A DNA stretch of 64,000 bases, from contig NW_005434536.1 in NCBI RefSeq assembly GCF_000315625.1, positions 90,383-154,382 on the forward strand. The letters are read 5' to 3'. This document shows, in pieces, positions 24,673 through 34,060 of the stretch. A model generated the notes under the pieces. The model did no database searches. It worked only from the letters and a program-made list of their open reading frames with translations, and was not told the DNA's origin. The stretch comes from Guillardia theta CCMP2712 (taxonomy: Eukaryota; Cryptophyceae; Pyrenomonadales; Geminigeraceae). Position numbers and translations under genes: made by a program. Each line of letters begins with the position of its first letter. The stretch's first letter is position 1.

Positions 24673-27018
24673 ATGTCGGCCAGGATCCGCGTGCGTGCTA
24701 AGTTGTCGGGTGCGGCAGGGAGTGACGTGAAGGACGATATCTTGAATGTGAAGGGGGCGAAGATGCCCTTCGTCGGGGCGGTTCGCATCGTGTGCGAGAG
24801 GAAGGGCGTGGAGCACGACATCATTGAGCACGCAATGGCGTGGGTGGGCTGCCGGAACTCGTACTCGGCGGTGCCGCTGGGGGAGGGGCTGTTTGTGGTG
24901 TCGGGTGATCTGGCGGAGGCGGAGGTCAGGGATCTGCAGCTGATGGCGGTGGCGCCCGGCCCTTCCCCGGAGCAGCTGGCGATGATGGGCGCCCCGCCGA
25001 ACTCCAAGGACATCCACGTAGGGACGGGGAGGGTGCCGCTGCGTGGCCTGCTGGAAGTGTCCTGCGGGGACGTTGGGAGCGTCGAAGAGGATAAGCCCAG
25101 GAGCGCGCTGATGAGCATCGGGTACGACCCTGTCCAGCCCGACGTGGAGCTGAAGGTGCAGGCGGTGCCGCTGCCAGAGGGGATGCGGGGGAGGTTCCGG
25201 GAGATGAACCGGGCGGCGCTGCGGGCCTTCGGTGCGATGGAGGAGACGCTCATTCCCATGGGCCAGGACCGCATCCACCGCTACAACATGCGGCAGAACC
25301 TGATCTCGCAGCGCTTCTACGCGGAGCTGCTGCAGCGCGGGATCAAGCGGCACCCGGAGGGGGTGATGACTGGGTCGTTTGTGAGCAGCATCGGAAACAC
25401 GCTGGTGGATCTCCTGACGAACATGGATGTGATCATGCAGGAGAAGATCCGGCTCTCGAGGACGACGGCGCTCGACGCCTTCGGCATCACCTCGTCCCTG
25501 TTCCGGATGACGGGGTTGTCGTTCCACGACCGCATCGACGCGAGGTCGGCGGGCGACTGCCTGGCCAACGTCGGCGGGCTGTTCGCCTCGGACTTCACCT
25601 ACGCCAGCGACGTCAAACCCATGTTGGCGGAGAAGACGCCGCGGGACCTGAAGCCGATCATCGAGAGGGAGGAGGGTGATGGTTACGTCATCGAGGTGTA
25701 CGAAGATAGCGAAGAGCAGGAGAAGGTGCCCTCCTACGCAATGAGCGAGGACATCATGGTGCCGTTCTCGGACATCTACCTGAGGTCTGCGCGGGCGGGG
25801 GATGCCCTTGGAGCTTCCATCGGTGCCAGGATCAAGAATCGCACCCCCGGGGAGTCGCTCTTCAACCACCTGGACAAGAAGCGCCGGGGCTACATCGAGG
25901 GCCTGCGCCACGGGGACTGCGAGGACCTGGCTCACATGGCGATCCTGCAGTTCAGCTACATGCGCCGCTTCTGCGTGAGGCTGAGTAGCAAGTGCGGGGT
26001 GATCTACGACGAGTACCCAGACCTCGAACGCATGGAGCCGGAGAAATTCGCGGGCGTGGTGCTCGAGTCACTCCGCGGGCAGCCCGAGCTGAAGGACTGG
26101 ACGGATGACGAGCTCCGGGGCGTTCTGCGGCAGTGCGGGGAGTTTGGGGAGCACATCCATGACACCTCCATGCGGGCGGTGCTGATGACGGCCAAGGCGG
26201 CGAAGATGTCGGCGTCGGGCAAGCCGATGAACATGCACCCCGCGGGTCACTGCGCGGCAATGATCGTCCGCGGGAGTTCGAGTGTCAAGAGTGCTCCGAG
26301 CAGCGCCGTCGTCTCCTCCTCTGCCGAGAACGACCAGAGCAGCTACGACCGCATCCTGACGGAGCTGACGACGGCGGTGAGGATCGAAAGCTTCGCGGGA
26401 CGGGGGGAGGTGGTCGGGAAGCCGAGCGCCTACGTGTCGCAGAAGATCCAGGCGGCAGGAGGCCCGCCCACCCCGCTGACGGAGGCTGCCTTCTACAACC
26501 AGTGCACGATGCTCATGGCGCCGTCGCGGGAGATGAAGCCCTGGATGCACATCGGGAAGCTGGACGGCATCTTCTGGCACGTGGTGTCGACGATCGGGGA
26601 CACGATCCTGGTGAAGAACTCCGTCGCGGGGGTGCCGATCTCCGAGGCGGTGAGCACCTCCGACCCCTCCCTGCGCGGCATCAAGATCGACTTCACGGAG
26701 GAGGAGAGGAAGGAGACGCTCCTGATGGCGCGCTACGCCCTGCCCCCGATCGAGAGCAGCACCGCCCTAATCGGGAAGAAGCTCGACCGCCCGCTGGGAC
26801 GCTGCCTCTACGGCCCCGACACGATCCCCATCAGCTATGTCCTGGCTCCCAGCAAAACCGCGGAGGTCGCCGCCTGGGTGGGGCAGAACCAGGCGCAGCG
26901 CTACCAGGTGACGCTGGGCGGGAAGATCATCGCCGTCCACCAGATGAACAAGTGCGCGATGAAGGGGCTGCGCGAGAGCTTGATGAAGAAGGATAGGGTT
27001 AATTTTGTGAGTATTTAG
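24673..27018 (+). CDS. Large viral protein with transglutaminase/cysteine-peptidase-like motifs
   Basis: A 781-aa protein, start fixed by a TATATAAAT box 32 nt upstream. A GDCEDLA motif (Cys416) heads a helix, as in transglutaminase-fold and related cysteine peptidases. AGHCAAMI (His526) and a later VRIESFAGRG strand could supply the His and acidic partners. The order Cys-His-acid and the motif sequences fit this superfamily. The first 230 residues are strand-rich and unassigned; the region 225-330 is helical and may mediate assembly. Possible roles are protein cross-linking, peptidase or deubiquitinase-like activity. It could also be a structural protein that reuses the fold. Confidence 0.5.
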   Translation: MSARIRVRAKLSGAAGSDVKDDILNVKGAKMPFVGAVRIVCERKGVEHDIIEHAMAWVGCRNSYSAVPLGEGLFVVSGDLAEAEVRDLQLMAVAPGPSPEQLAMMGAPPNSKDIHVGTGRVPLRGLLEVSCGDVGSVEEDKPRSALMSIGYDPVQPDVELKVQAVPLPEGMRGRFREMNRAALRAFGAMEETLIPMGQDRIHRYNMRQNLISQRFYAELLQRGIKRHPEGVMTGSFVSSIGNTLVDLLTNMDVIMQEKIRLSRTTALDAFGITSSLFRMTGLSFHDRIDARSAGDCLANVGGLFASDFTYASDVKPMLAEKTPRDLKPIIEREEGDGYVIEVYEDSEEQEKVPSYAMSEDIMVPFSDIYLRSARAGDALGASIGARIKNRTPGESLFNHLDKKRRGYIEGLRHGDCEDLAHMAILQFSYMRRFCVRLSSKCGVIYDEYPDLERMEPEKFAGVVLESLRGQPELKDWTDDELRGVLRQCGEFGEHIHDTSMRAVLMTAKAAKMSASGKPMNMHPAGHCAAMIVRGSSSVKSAPSSAVVSSSAENDQSSYDRILTELTTAVRIESFAGRGEVVGKPSAYVSQKIQAAGGPPTPLTEAAFYNQCTMLMAPSREMKPWMHIGKLDGIFWHVVSTIGDTILVKNSVAGVPISEAVSTSDPSLRGIKIDFTEEERKETLLMARYALPPIESSTALIGKKLDRPLGRCLYGPDTIPISYVLAPSKTAEVAAWVGQNQAQRYQVTLGGKIIAVHQMNKCAMKGLRESLMKKDRVNFVSI

Positions 27019-27039
27019 TGTGTTTATGAAAATTCTTTT

Positions 27040-27396
27040 TTACTCCTCCCCCTCTCCTGACCTCTCCGGCGTTGACTGGACATCTCCTGCCGCTTCCATC
27101 TCCTCCACTGCCAGGATGGGGGTAAGCGCATATGAAATTTCAGGGACGGGAGCTTGGATGGGAGTTTCAGAGATGGGAACTTGGATGGGAGCTTCAGGGA
27201 CGGCCACGCGCTGGGAGAGAGTTGCGGTGCGCTGGAAGAGCGGTTGGGTGAGGGCCGGGAGGGAGGGGGCGGTGAGCACAGGGAGGGAGGGGGCGGACAG
27301 GTGAGAGGGGTGATTGTCGAGCGTCTGGAAGGAGTACGAGAGCGGGAGCGGGGTGAGTCCGACGAGGGCGGCAGCAAGCATGGTCACTGTCTTCAT
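27040..27396 (-). CDS. Small secreted or envelope protein, Pro-rich
   Basis: A 118-aa protein with a classic signal peptide (residues 1-22, MKTVTMLAAALVG... then SYS). A Pro/Leu/Ala-rich region follows with short repeats (APSLPVLT/APSLPALT, and APIQVPISETPIQAPVPE). There is no membrane anchor. A TATATAAAA box lies 36 nt upstream. Probably secreted or lumenal; function unknown. Confidence 0.65.
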   Translation of the reverse strand: MKTVTMLAAALVGLTPLPLSYSFQTLDNHPSHLSAPSLPVLTAPSLPALTQPLFQRTATLSQRVAVPEAPIQVPISETPIQAPVPEISYALTPILAVEEMEAAGDVQSTPERSGEGEE

Positions 27397-27423
27397 CTTC
27401 TAGAGAATTACACCGTGGGAGTG

Positions 27424-27432
27424 TTTTATATA
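27424..27432 (-). promoter_or_regulatory. TATATAAAA box
   Basis: Canonical TATA box, 36 nt before the start at 27396. Confidence 0.55.
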
Positions 27433-27434
27433 CC

Positions 27435-28052
27435 CTAGGGTGTGGCTGTGAAGGCGCGCAGGATACCGTCACACACGGAGTTGAAGACGTCGACGACGAT
27501 CCCGTAAAGCTCCGGGGTGAAGACGACGAGGACGAGGTCCTTGGGGTGCGTCCTGACGTGCCCTCCGAGGAAGGATAGCGCGACCGGGAGGACCAGGATG
27601 AGCAGCTCCGTGGCCGTGCGCGCGATGCTCCCACCGACGATGACCCTCCTGCCGATGCCATCCAGCGTGGTCGCCATGGTGTAGAGCACGTGGATGTTGC
27701 AGAAGCAGCCGAGCAGCACCACCAGGCTGGGCTCCAGGGTGACCAGGCGGACGAGCAGCGCGGTGTACACCACCCACGCCTCCAGGAAGTGCATGACGTA
27801 CTCCAGTGTCTTCCCGTCGGCCCCCGAGGTGTAGACCAGGCTGGGCAGGAAGCACGCCACCAGGTGGAAGAGCGTGACGGCCGGGAAGAGGAAGGCCTGC
27901 GCTACCGTGAGGCGGTAGCTCTGGGCGGGGCTCTTGTCGAAGTGGAAGCCCCCCACCTCGACCAGGGTGGGAATGTAGTAGAAGGCCAGGCAGTAGCACT
28001 TCAGCAGCGTCGGGCTGCTGTTGTGGAAGGAGGGACGGCTTGTGACGGGCAT
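27435..28052 (-). CDS. Multi-pass membrane protein
   Basis: A 205-aa protein with about five hydrophobic spans (around residues 17-33, 50-70, 88-106, 108-128 and 147-163) and several Cys. It sits next to the signal-peptide gene on the same strand, only 38 nt apart, so the two may act together in membranes. No family recognised. Confidence 0.65.
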   Translation of the reverse strand: MPVTSRPSFHNSSPTLLKCYCLAFYYIPTLVEVGGFHFDKSPAQSYRLTVAQAFLFPAVTLFHLVACFLPSLVYTSGADGKTLEYVMHFLEAWVVYTALLVRLVTLEPSLVVLLGCFCNIHVLYTMATTLDGIGRRVIVGGSIARTATELLILVLPVALSFLGGHVRTHPKDLVLVVFTPELYGIVVDVFNSVCDGILRAFTATP

Positions 28053-28135
28053 CTCTGGGGAGAGAGGTGCGCGGGGAAGCGCCGCACGCGATTATAGGCC
28101 GCTGTTTTTTTTTGTTTTTTTTTACTGAAGGTACT

Positions 28136-28441
28136 TTAGTGAGTCAATACATGCCAAGCGAACATTGTCTCTTCCTCTCTCAGTCTTTCGTGATGGAGAA
28201 ACAATGCATGGTTCATGTGATTTTCATAATATTGGTGCATCGGGTTAGTGGGTTCGGTGCGTTGGAAGCCTTCGAGTGCCGTGTGGAACTCGTTGCGGAT
28301 GTTCTCGGTGTTGTAGGCACTTGGGATAGTGATGGGACTGGAAGTGGTGTGTTCCAGTTTGATCCCGCCCGGGATGTCGACGGGACGGGAGACGGTATGC
28401 TTGAGCACGATGGGTTCCTTGGATTCAATGATGATGAGCAT
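28136..28441 (-). CDS. Small late-class protein
   Basis: A 101-aa protein with a strand-rich N-terminal half and a His/Met/Glu-rich helical C-terminus (HQYYENHMNHALFLHHE). A TATTTAA box lies 38 nt upstream. It is divergent from the 28594 gene, which has its own TATTTAAA box. Function unknown. Confidence 0.6.
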   Translation of the reverse strand: MLIIIESKEPIVLKHTVSRPVDIPGGIKLEHTTSSPITIPSAYNTENIRNEFHTALEGFQRTEPTNPMHQYYENHMNHALFLHHERLREEETMFAWHVLTH

Positions 28442-28472
28442 CGGAGAGGTGATGATGGGGGTGGCATGCCGC

Positions 28473-28479
28473 TTAAATA
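28473..28479 (-). promoter_or_regulatory. TATTTAA late-type box
   Basis: Minus-strand TATTTAA, 38 nt before the start at 28441. Confidence 0.55.
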
Positions 28480-28559
28480 TTTCGTACCAGATATTAATAT
28501 CGAACTTTATTGCAGCAGTAGACCTTTCACTTAATCAAAAAATCTGCTTGATGGTCTTG

Positions 28560-28567
28560 TATTTAAA
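28560..28567 (+). promoter_or_regulatory. TATTTAAA late-type box
   Basis: Plus-strand TATTTAAA, 34 nt before the start at 28594. It forms a divergent pair with the box at 28473-28479. Confidence 0.6.
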
Positions 28568-28593
28568 CTGAATACGGTCAACATCATTCAACC

Positions 28594-28980
28594 ATGTTTT
28601 TCAAGATTATTGACTACGTCAAGGAAAACCAATCTGTCGCCGACTTCGAGTACGAACTCATGGCTTTGTACTACGGTAAGTCTGCTGCAAAAATCACTTT
28701 CAACGGAAAGCTCACTCAGAAAGAGAGAGAGTCCCATCTGCAGCATCTTAAGCAAAAGATGATGAAGGACAATGGCTTGTACCAAGCCTACCTCGAAGAT
28801 TACATTGCGTTCCAGCGCAACAAGGCCAACACCCTTCGCTGGCACACGGAGGATCCGAAGGTTCTCATGTACAGGAGTTATTGTGCAAGCGCCGAGTACA
28901 ACGCGTTCCAGGCACTCTGCGAGGGACGCCCCGTTGAAGACGTCGTGGTTGTCCAGGAGCAGCTCGTCTTGCCTTATTAG
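28594..28980 (+). CDS. Small late-class helical protein
   Basis: A 128-aa, mostly helical protein rich in Tyr, Lys and Glu. It uses AT-richer codons than the neighbouring membrane proteins. No motif recognised. Confidence 0.65.
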   Translation: MFFKIIDYVKENQSVADFEYELMALYYGKSAAKITFNGKLTQKERESHLQHLKQKMMKDNGLYQAYLEDYIAFQRNKANTLRWHTEDPKVLMYRSYCASAEYNAFQALCEGRPVEDVVVVQEQLVLPY

Positions 28981-29042
28981 GTAATCGCAGTATAGACTTC
29001 CTAGATTGGTTCGGAATTATAATAAATCACCATTTCTTGTTC

Positions 29043-29585
29043 TCACCGGAACTCGTAGTTGACGTCGTACCTCAACAGTTCTCCCTCCACCTCCTCGCGG
29101 ACTCGTCTGGCTGCTTCCCTGGGGAACACGTCTCTGGGATTCTTGCTTTTGAACCTGTGATGGTACCCGGGAGCCATACCGACGCCCTCGAGCACGACAG
29201 TCTTGATCTGGGAGTTCTGGGTGAGGATGTGGCGGAGGGCGCTGGTGATGGTCCTGGCGTATTTCCCCACGATCTTGTAGCAGGCGACGTTGGCCCTGTG
29301 GCGGAGCGGGGCGATGTCCCTGAAGTCGATGATGCTTTGCTCATTGCCGCCGATGTAGGGGTGGCGCGGCGTCAGGATCCACTGGGCGGAGGCCAGGCGA
29401 TCACGATTGAGCTGGACCCAGGTCTCTGAGTCCGTGGAGGCAACCACCTGGGGGTTCGTGATGTGGTCCGCCGCCTCGTTGATGTAGAGGTTCAGCGCCC
29501 CCGGGGTTGGCACCCCTTTGAAGCTTGGACCCTTGCCGTGGACGTGCAAGGTGGTGTAGCACTGGGTGTATGCAAGGAAAGCCAT
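29043..29585 (-). CDS. Hypothetical viral protein
   Basis: A 180-aa protein. The first ATG (29597) is only about 12 nt from a TATAAAA-like box, so the ATG at 29585 is preferred. It is an alpha/beta protein with an IIDFRDIAPLRHR segment and a basic helical C-terminus. No family recognised. Confidence 0.6.
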   Translation of the reverse strand: MAFLAYTQCYTTLHVHGKGPSFKGVPTPGALNLYINEAADHITNPQVVASTDSETWVQLNRDRLASAQWILTPRHPYIGGNEQSIIDFRDIAPLRHRANVACYKIVGKYARTITSALRHILTQNSQIKTVVLEGVGMAPGYHHRFKSKNPRDVFPREAARRVREEVEGELLRYDVNYEFR

Positions 29586-29600
29586 GGGGCGGTCCATGAT

Positions 29601-29993
29601 TCAGAGCCTTTTTTTATATTCGGATAAATACGCCTGAGCCTGAAGATCCTCCCAACCTAGCTTGGCGTAGAGCTCCAGGATCATCTCGGCGGATCGCCTC
29701 ATGCAGTCCCTTTCGGTTCCTTCATACTTGATGTGGTAAAGACAGTCGTGGATCTTCTCTAGCTTCTCGATGCTCGCCCTCACGTGGTACTTCAGCATTG
29801 GAAAGTTGTTGATCGCGTTTACCAGCATGCGGTAGAGCGGGATGGGGATGTTGTTCCTGGCAATCTTCTTCTCGATTCTCAGTGCCTCCCTCGCGTAGGG
29901 ATCTTCCAATTCGTTATTCTTGTTCAGAATATCAGTGTAGTGGTTCAAGACGTTCATATCATGATTCCACAGATCGATACAGCTCGTGGCCAT
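29601..29993 (-). CDS. Small helical protein
   Basis: A 130-aa protein from the ATG at 29993; the open frame further upstream only translates T-tracts. It is all-helical with Cys and Trp scattered in it. A TAAAAAG box lies about 35 nt upstream. Its stop lies 16 nt from the start of the previous gene. Function unknown. Confidence 0.6.
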   Translation of the reverse strand: MATSCIDLWNHDMNVLNHYTDILNKNNELEDPYAREALRIEKKIARNNIPIPLYRMLVNAINNFPMLKYHVRASIEKLEKIHDCLYHIKYEGTERDCMRRSAEMILELYAKLGWEDLQAQAYLSEYKKRL

Positions 29994-30181
29994 GGTTTTC
30001 TGGGGTGGTTCCGGGCTCGTCGGCTTTTTATTGACCCATCTAGAAAAAAAAACTCCCCGTCGAAAAAAATGACATCGAAAAAAAAATAAAAAAGTCTTAT
30101 CGAAAAAAAAACTCCCCTGGTCTGTCTTTTTAATTGCCTCCATGTAGCCATCTCCCTGCATCTGCACGATCCTGCCAAAGG

Positions 30182-31597
30182 ATGAATGCACTCCATCCGC
30201 TTGACCTTCCCACAGAGCCCCTCCAGGAGTATCCCGAGGAGGAGAAGGCCTTCATCATACCCACCGAAAAGCTTTCAGTCATTTCTAGCGCCTCTATCCC
30301 AGTGGACCCCGTCGAGCACGGCCTCCGTGTGCTGTACCGCTGCCTGCTCTCGACACCCTTCTTCGCGGTGGTGCAGCAGACGTTCTTCCGGGGCAATGTC
30401 ACCTGCGCGGACGTGATGCTGGAGACAGACAGGTCGAAGATACGGAAGGTGGAAGTGGCGGATTTGAAGGCCTTCGTCCGGAAGTACCTCGACCCTCTCA
30501 GGAGCTTCCACTTCGGCTGTGAGTACAACCATCCCATCCACCGGGAGCGGATCATGACCCACGGCTTCGCGCCCGCCTTCCGCGTGCTGAGCCTGGATAT
30601 CGACTCGGCGATGAGCGTGGAGCCCTTCTGGAAGCAGCAGGCGTTCATGACCTGCCTCCTCGCGAACGCGGTGCTGCGGCGCTTCATGCCCGCGGAGGCG
30701 ACCGAGCGCCACGTGCTGGTGTGCTTCACCGGGGGAGGGTGGCATGTCTACTTCGCCTGCGCAAGGCTGGCAAAGAGTCAGGCGCGGTGGGCGATCGTCG
30801 AGAACATCTCCCGCGCCTCGCTGTTTGCGACGGAGCGGGGTGGGGGCAGCAACCCGCGCTTCCGCCGTGACAGGGAGGGATTCCTGCAGCTTCCGTTCGG
30901 CTGTGAGTGGGTGGACGGGGACCTGTTGCATAGGCGGGTGGACGAAGCCCCTGATGTCGTCTGGAAATCGCGGGAGGATATCGCCTTGCTAGTGGATAAC
31001 TTGGGCTACTTCCTGCGGGACACGCAGGGGAGGCATCGGGAGTGGCTGGGGGAGAAGGGTCCCATCGTCTCCGTCCTCCGAAGCGTGCGCCACATCCCCC
31101 ATACACTGGATGTCAAGGAGAGATTGGATGGCCTTGTGCGGGAGGTGCGGGAGGGAAGGGTGAGGCTGTTGGGCCCGCTGTTCTCGTCGCTATCCCGCAT
31201 CTCGCAGTTCGAGAACATGCAGGCGAGGAGGAGTTGCGTCGCCGACGCGGCTTGGCTCAAGGGTGCGGTGATGTACGCCTGCATCAGCCATGATTGCTTC
31301 GTGAGCGGCTACCACGTCGACCAGAACTGCGGCCAGATGCAGCAGATGCTCCGCGGCCCTCTCTCCGCCAAAGTGAGGGCCTCGGGGGGCTGCTTCCTGT
31401 CCTACCCCATCGGGAATCTGTCGGAAGTGCTCCAGGCGACCTATAGAGAGGCCGTCGTGCGCGTCACCGACCTGTCCGATACCTACGACATCGAGAAGCA
31501 GCCGGTGCTGAAGAAGGGCCTCGCCAGGTTCTACGCCTGGGCCAGGCTGATGCGCCGGAGTACGAATCGAGGAAGGGATGCCGAGGATAACGATTAA
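30182..31597 (+). CDS. DNA primase, archaeo-eukaryotic type (AEP)
   Basis: A 471-aa protein. The catalytic core shows the AEP signature: an LSLDIDS strand with Asp139 and Asp141 (metal-binding), then FTGGGWHVYF with His188 (the sGxxGxH nucleotide-binding motif). After that comes a segment with R-x-DR...LQLPFGCEWVDGD, like the third motif. Cys residues in the C-terminal half (about 370-420) could form a zinc or iron-sulphur-type site. It would make primers for viral DNA replication. Herpesvirus and mirusvirus-type viruses encode AEP primases. GC-rich codons and no TATTTAA box fit an early gene. No breaks seen. Primase is the best call; primase-polymerase is also possible. Confidence 0.7.
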   Translation: MNALHPLDLPTEPLQEYPEEEKAFIIPTEKLSVISSASIPVDPVEHGLRVLYRCLLSTPFFAVVQQTFFRGNVTCADVMLETDRSKIRKVEVADLKAFVRKYLDPLRSFHFGCEYNHPIHRERIMTHGFAPAFRVLSLDIDSAMSVEPFWKQQAFMTCLLANAVLRRFMPAEATERHVLVCFTGGGWHVYFACARLAKSQARWAIVENISRASLFATERGGGSNPRFRRDREGFLQLPFGCEWVDGDLLHRRVDEAPDVVWKSREDIALLVDNLGYFLRDTQGRHREWLGEKGPIVSVLRSVRHIPHTLDVKERLDGLVREVREGRVRLLGPLFSSLSRISQFENMQARRSCVADAAWLKGAVMYACISHDCFVSGYHVDQNCGQMQQMLRGPLSAKVRASGGCFLSYPIGNLSEVLQATYREAVVRVTDLSDTYDIEKQPVLKKGLARFYAWARLMRRSTNRGRDAEDND

Positions 31598-31658
31598 GGG
31601 CCTTTTATTCTAAGATTTAGAAAGGGTAGGTCTACCAAAGAGTCGAATATGACGCTGT

Positions 31659-32009
31659 CTAGTAAAAGAATTTCTCATTCTTGCTGTCATCCTCAAAGCG
31701 TTTGATCTCTTGTTGCATCCGTTTGCTGGTATCGTTGGCAAATAAATGATTGCCTGTAGCGTTGGCAAGGCGGGTGTGTTGGGCAAGCTGGACCTCGAGA
31801 ATGTGAATGTGATTGTCAAAGAATTTGACCCTTATGTTGCACGGGATGCGGTCTTCGTAATTCATCTTGAAGTGCTCAGATTTCCACTCGTAGCGAAAGT
31901 GCAATTCGCCTTTGTCGTTCATCTTGGGTGTGAGCGGGACTTCGGTTCTCTTACGCTTGCCATAACCTCCCCAGGTATACCCTCCAATAGGAATGTTGTA
32001 AGTGAACAT
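31659..32009 (-). CDS. Small late-class protein
   Basis: A 116-aa protein starting at the ATG at 32009. It begins with a Tyr/Gly-rich segment (IPIGGYTWGGYGKRKR) and then has beta-strand-rich and basic regions. A TATTTAAA box lies 42 nt upstream. The longer open frame upstream is antisense to the next gene. Function unknown. Confidence 0.65.
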   Translation of the reverse strand: MFTYNIPIGGYTWGGYGKRKRTEVPLTPKMNDKGELHFRYEWKSEHFKMNYEDRIPCNIRVKFFDNHIHILEVQLAQHTRLANATGNHLFANDTSKRMQQEIKRFEDDSKNEKFFY

Positions 32010-32043
32010 TGTCGTTTTCGGTGTCTGATGCTGTGTTTTCCGA

Positions 32044-32051
32044 TTTAAATA
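32044..32051 (-). promoter_or_regulatory. TATTTAAA late-type box
   Basis: Minus-strand TATTTAAA, 42 nt before the start at 32009. Confidence 0.6.
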
Positions 32052-32114
32052 TGATTTGGAAAGAAAGATAGGAACGGGCAAGGTGGGCGGCGGGTTGCTG
32101 ATTTTCTCCCAGGT

Positions 32115-33941
32115 ATGTCGTGGAACAGCCTGGAGGAGTTCATCAGCTTCTTCATCGCTAGCCAGGAGTGCGCGCCGCTGCCAGTCCTGACGCTGCACGA
32201 GGAGAGCGGGGAGGATCGCGTGACGAACGGCTTCGATCTGCTGTTTGAGATGATCCGCCAGTCGATCTACAGCTCGGCGGCGTTCAGCGACGAGGAGAGG
32301 GATGCCATGAAGAGGAAGAAACTGGACCTACTACGAAGGCTCAGGGCTGCGCTGAAGGACATCGACACGGGTTGCTTCAAGCAAAATGGGATCAACGTGC
32401 TCTCGCACTGCTTGAATAAGGACAGTGTCTCCATCCTCAGGCTTCTTGTATTGTCCATGCTGAAGAGAACCGTCTACGCGAATTTCAAAATTCCCTTGAG
32501 TTATTTTTCACCAGAGGATGGGGACTTCACTCCTGCTATCAAGGCTGTCGCAAAACCCCTTATTGAGGGTGGGGAAGCAAAGACTTTCCTTAGACTCGAG
32601 TATAACCTCAACAACCTGTACATCACTCTGCAGCCTCTCGACTTCAAGGTCTTCCATATGTCTACCCTGGTCAATCGTGAGATGATCAAGGCCAGTGATG
32701 AGGTGTGGGAAAAAGCTCTTGAACTTCAGGGGGATGACAATGATGCAGTGGCTGATGCATCCACCGATAAGTCGAAGAGGCGACTGGGGAAGCCTGTAGC
32801 GGAAGGGAATGTCACGCTTTACAACTTTATCAAGGCGGCCCTCCCTAACCTTAGGTACGAAAAGAGACCGTCCGCCCCCTGCATGATGTGCATGATCGTC
32901 AACTCGATGATTTCCGTCAATGTTGACAATGTAAACAGACATCGCCAGGCATGGTGCTGCTGCAATCAGACGGACTTGGCTGTCTTGAGGTGTCCTTTCA
33001 AGGACACAACCATCAACTTCACCATCTGCACCCATTACATCACCCTTCTTCACACGGAGAAGTGCGATAACAACGGTGTTATTACCTGGTGGGAGAATGA
33101 GAACCTTCTTCAGACGCTTATCGAAGATTTCCTTCTTATGGACGGACCCGAATCCGACATGCTGTACGCAAGCAACAGCTTTGTCCCTGTCAGGGCTGAA
33201 ATCACCGATTGTAACTGCAACCAACGGTGGATCAAGTTCAACCCCGAGAAACGGGCCAACAAGGAAGGAAAGCTCAAAAATCTTGTGGCTAGATCCAATC
33301 TGCTTCAGCCATTCGAGGAGAAGGACGGCGACAAGCACGGTGAGCTCAATAAGTTGTTCAACCAATACTTGGTGTCCTTATTGAAGAACCCGAAGGGCAT
33401 GACCAGAAACCCCGTCATGGCCAACAAGAACAAGAACAAGGGAGGTCCAAGGCCGGAGGTGCAGGAGAAGGAGATCCGCTCCGAGCAAGATATCCCCAAG
33501 CCCCCCCGGAAGAAGCAGAGGAGGATCGATTTTTCTTCTGCTCTTGCTGTTGCTGCTTCTGCTGTTGCTGCTTCTGCTGTTGCTGCTTCTGCTTCTGCTT
33601 CTGCTTCTGCTGATCATGCTTCTGCTGATCATGCTGCTGCTATCGCTGAAGAGAAGAAGCGTGCCGATGAGGCACAGGCAGAAAACGCAAGGTTGAAAGC
33701 TATGCTTGACCAGCTCAAGGCTCAGATTGCCGCGTCTGCGGATGGACCTGTGTCTGGACCTGTGTCTGGACCTGTGTCTGGAGCTGTGGTTGAGGCTGAT
33801 GCTGCTTCTGCTGCTGAGCCTGTGGCTGCTGAGCCTGTGGCTAATGCCGAGGCTGAGGCTAATGCCGAGGCTGAGGCTAGCCGTTCGTCTAGGAAGCGTA
33901 AGGCGGATCTTCGCGATGTGCCTAAGAATCCCAAGGAGTAA
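32115..33941 (+). CDS. Large viral protein with Cys/His cluster and repeat-rich tail
   Basis: A 608-aa protein. Residues 255-330 hold many Cys and His (CMMC, then WCCCNQ, then ICTHY and a later Cys), probably binding zinc. After residue 440 comes a Lys/Arg-rich nuclear localisation region (PPRKKQRR). This is followed by an Ala/Ser repeat stretch, a short coiled coil (EEKKRADEAQAEN) and GPVS, EPVAA and NAEAEA repeats. The layout resembles a DNA-binding regulator or tegument protein. Its 3' side borders the low-GC island. Confidence 0.65.
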   Translation: MSWNSLEEFISFFIASQECAPLPVLTLHEESGEDRVTNGFDLLFEMIRQSIYSSAAFSDEERDAMKRKKLDLLRRLRAALKDIDTGCFKQNGINVLSHCLNKDSVSILRLLVLSMLKRTVYANFKIPLSYFSPEDGDFTPAIKAVAKPLIEGGEAKTFLRLEYNLNNLYITLQPLDFKVFHMSTLVNREMIKASDEVWEKALELQGDDNDAVADASTDKSKRRLGKPVAEGNVTLYNFIKAALPNLRYEKRPSAPCMMCMIVNSMISVNVDNVNRHRQAWCCCNQTDLAVLRCPFKDTTINFTICTHYITLLHTEKCDNNGVITWWENENLLQTLIEDFLLMDGPESDMLYASNSFVPVRAEITDCNCNQRWIKFNPEKRANKEGKLKNLVARSNLLQPFEEKDGDKHGELNKLFNQYLVSLLKNPKGMTRNPVMANKNKNKGGPRPEVQEKEIRSEQDIPKPPRKKQRRIDFSSALAVAASAVAASAVAASASASASADHASADHAAAIAEEKKRADEAQAENARLKAMLDQLKAQIAASADGPVSGPVSGPVSGAVVEADAASAAEPVAAEPVANAEAEANAEAEASRSSRKRKADLRDVPKNPKE

Positions 33942-34060
33942 GTGGTTAGTTTAACCTACTGAAACCACATATAATTTCGACTTTGAATTTCGAATAAACT
34001 ACTATATACAACTAATCTGATGTCACGGCCGGTAGCATAATTGACCGTTAAAAGGAAGAA
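33942..34060. other. Border between viral gene and low-GC island
   Basis: Contains AATAAACTACTATATAC shortly after the stop codon (poly(A)-like). From here the base composition drops and no viral-style gene appears until about 38163. Confidence 0.4.

Noticed and set aside
24661-25935. 424-codon minus-strand ORF opposite the 781-aa gene
   Set aside because: A shadow of G/C-ending codons; composition is His/Arg/Pro/Leu-heavy, with no promoter.
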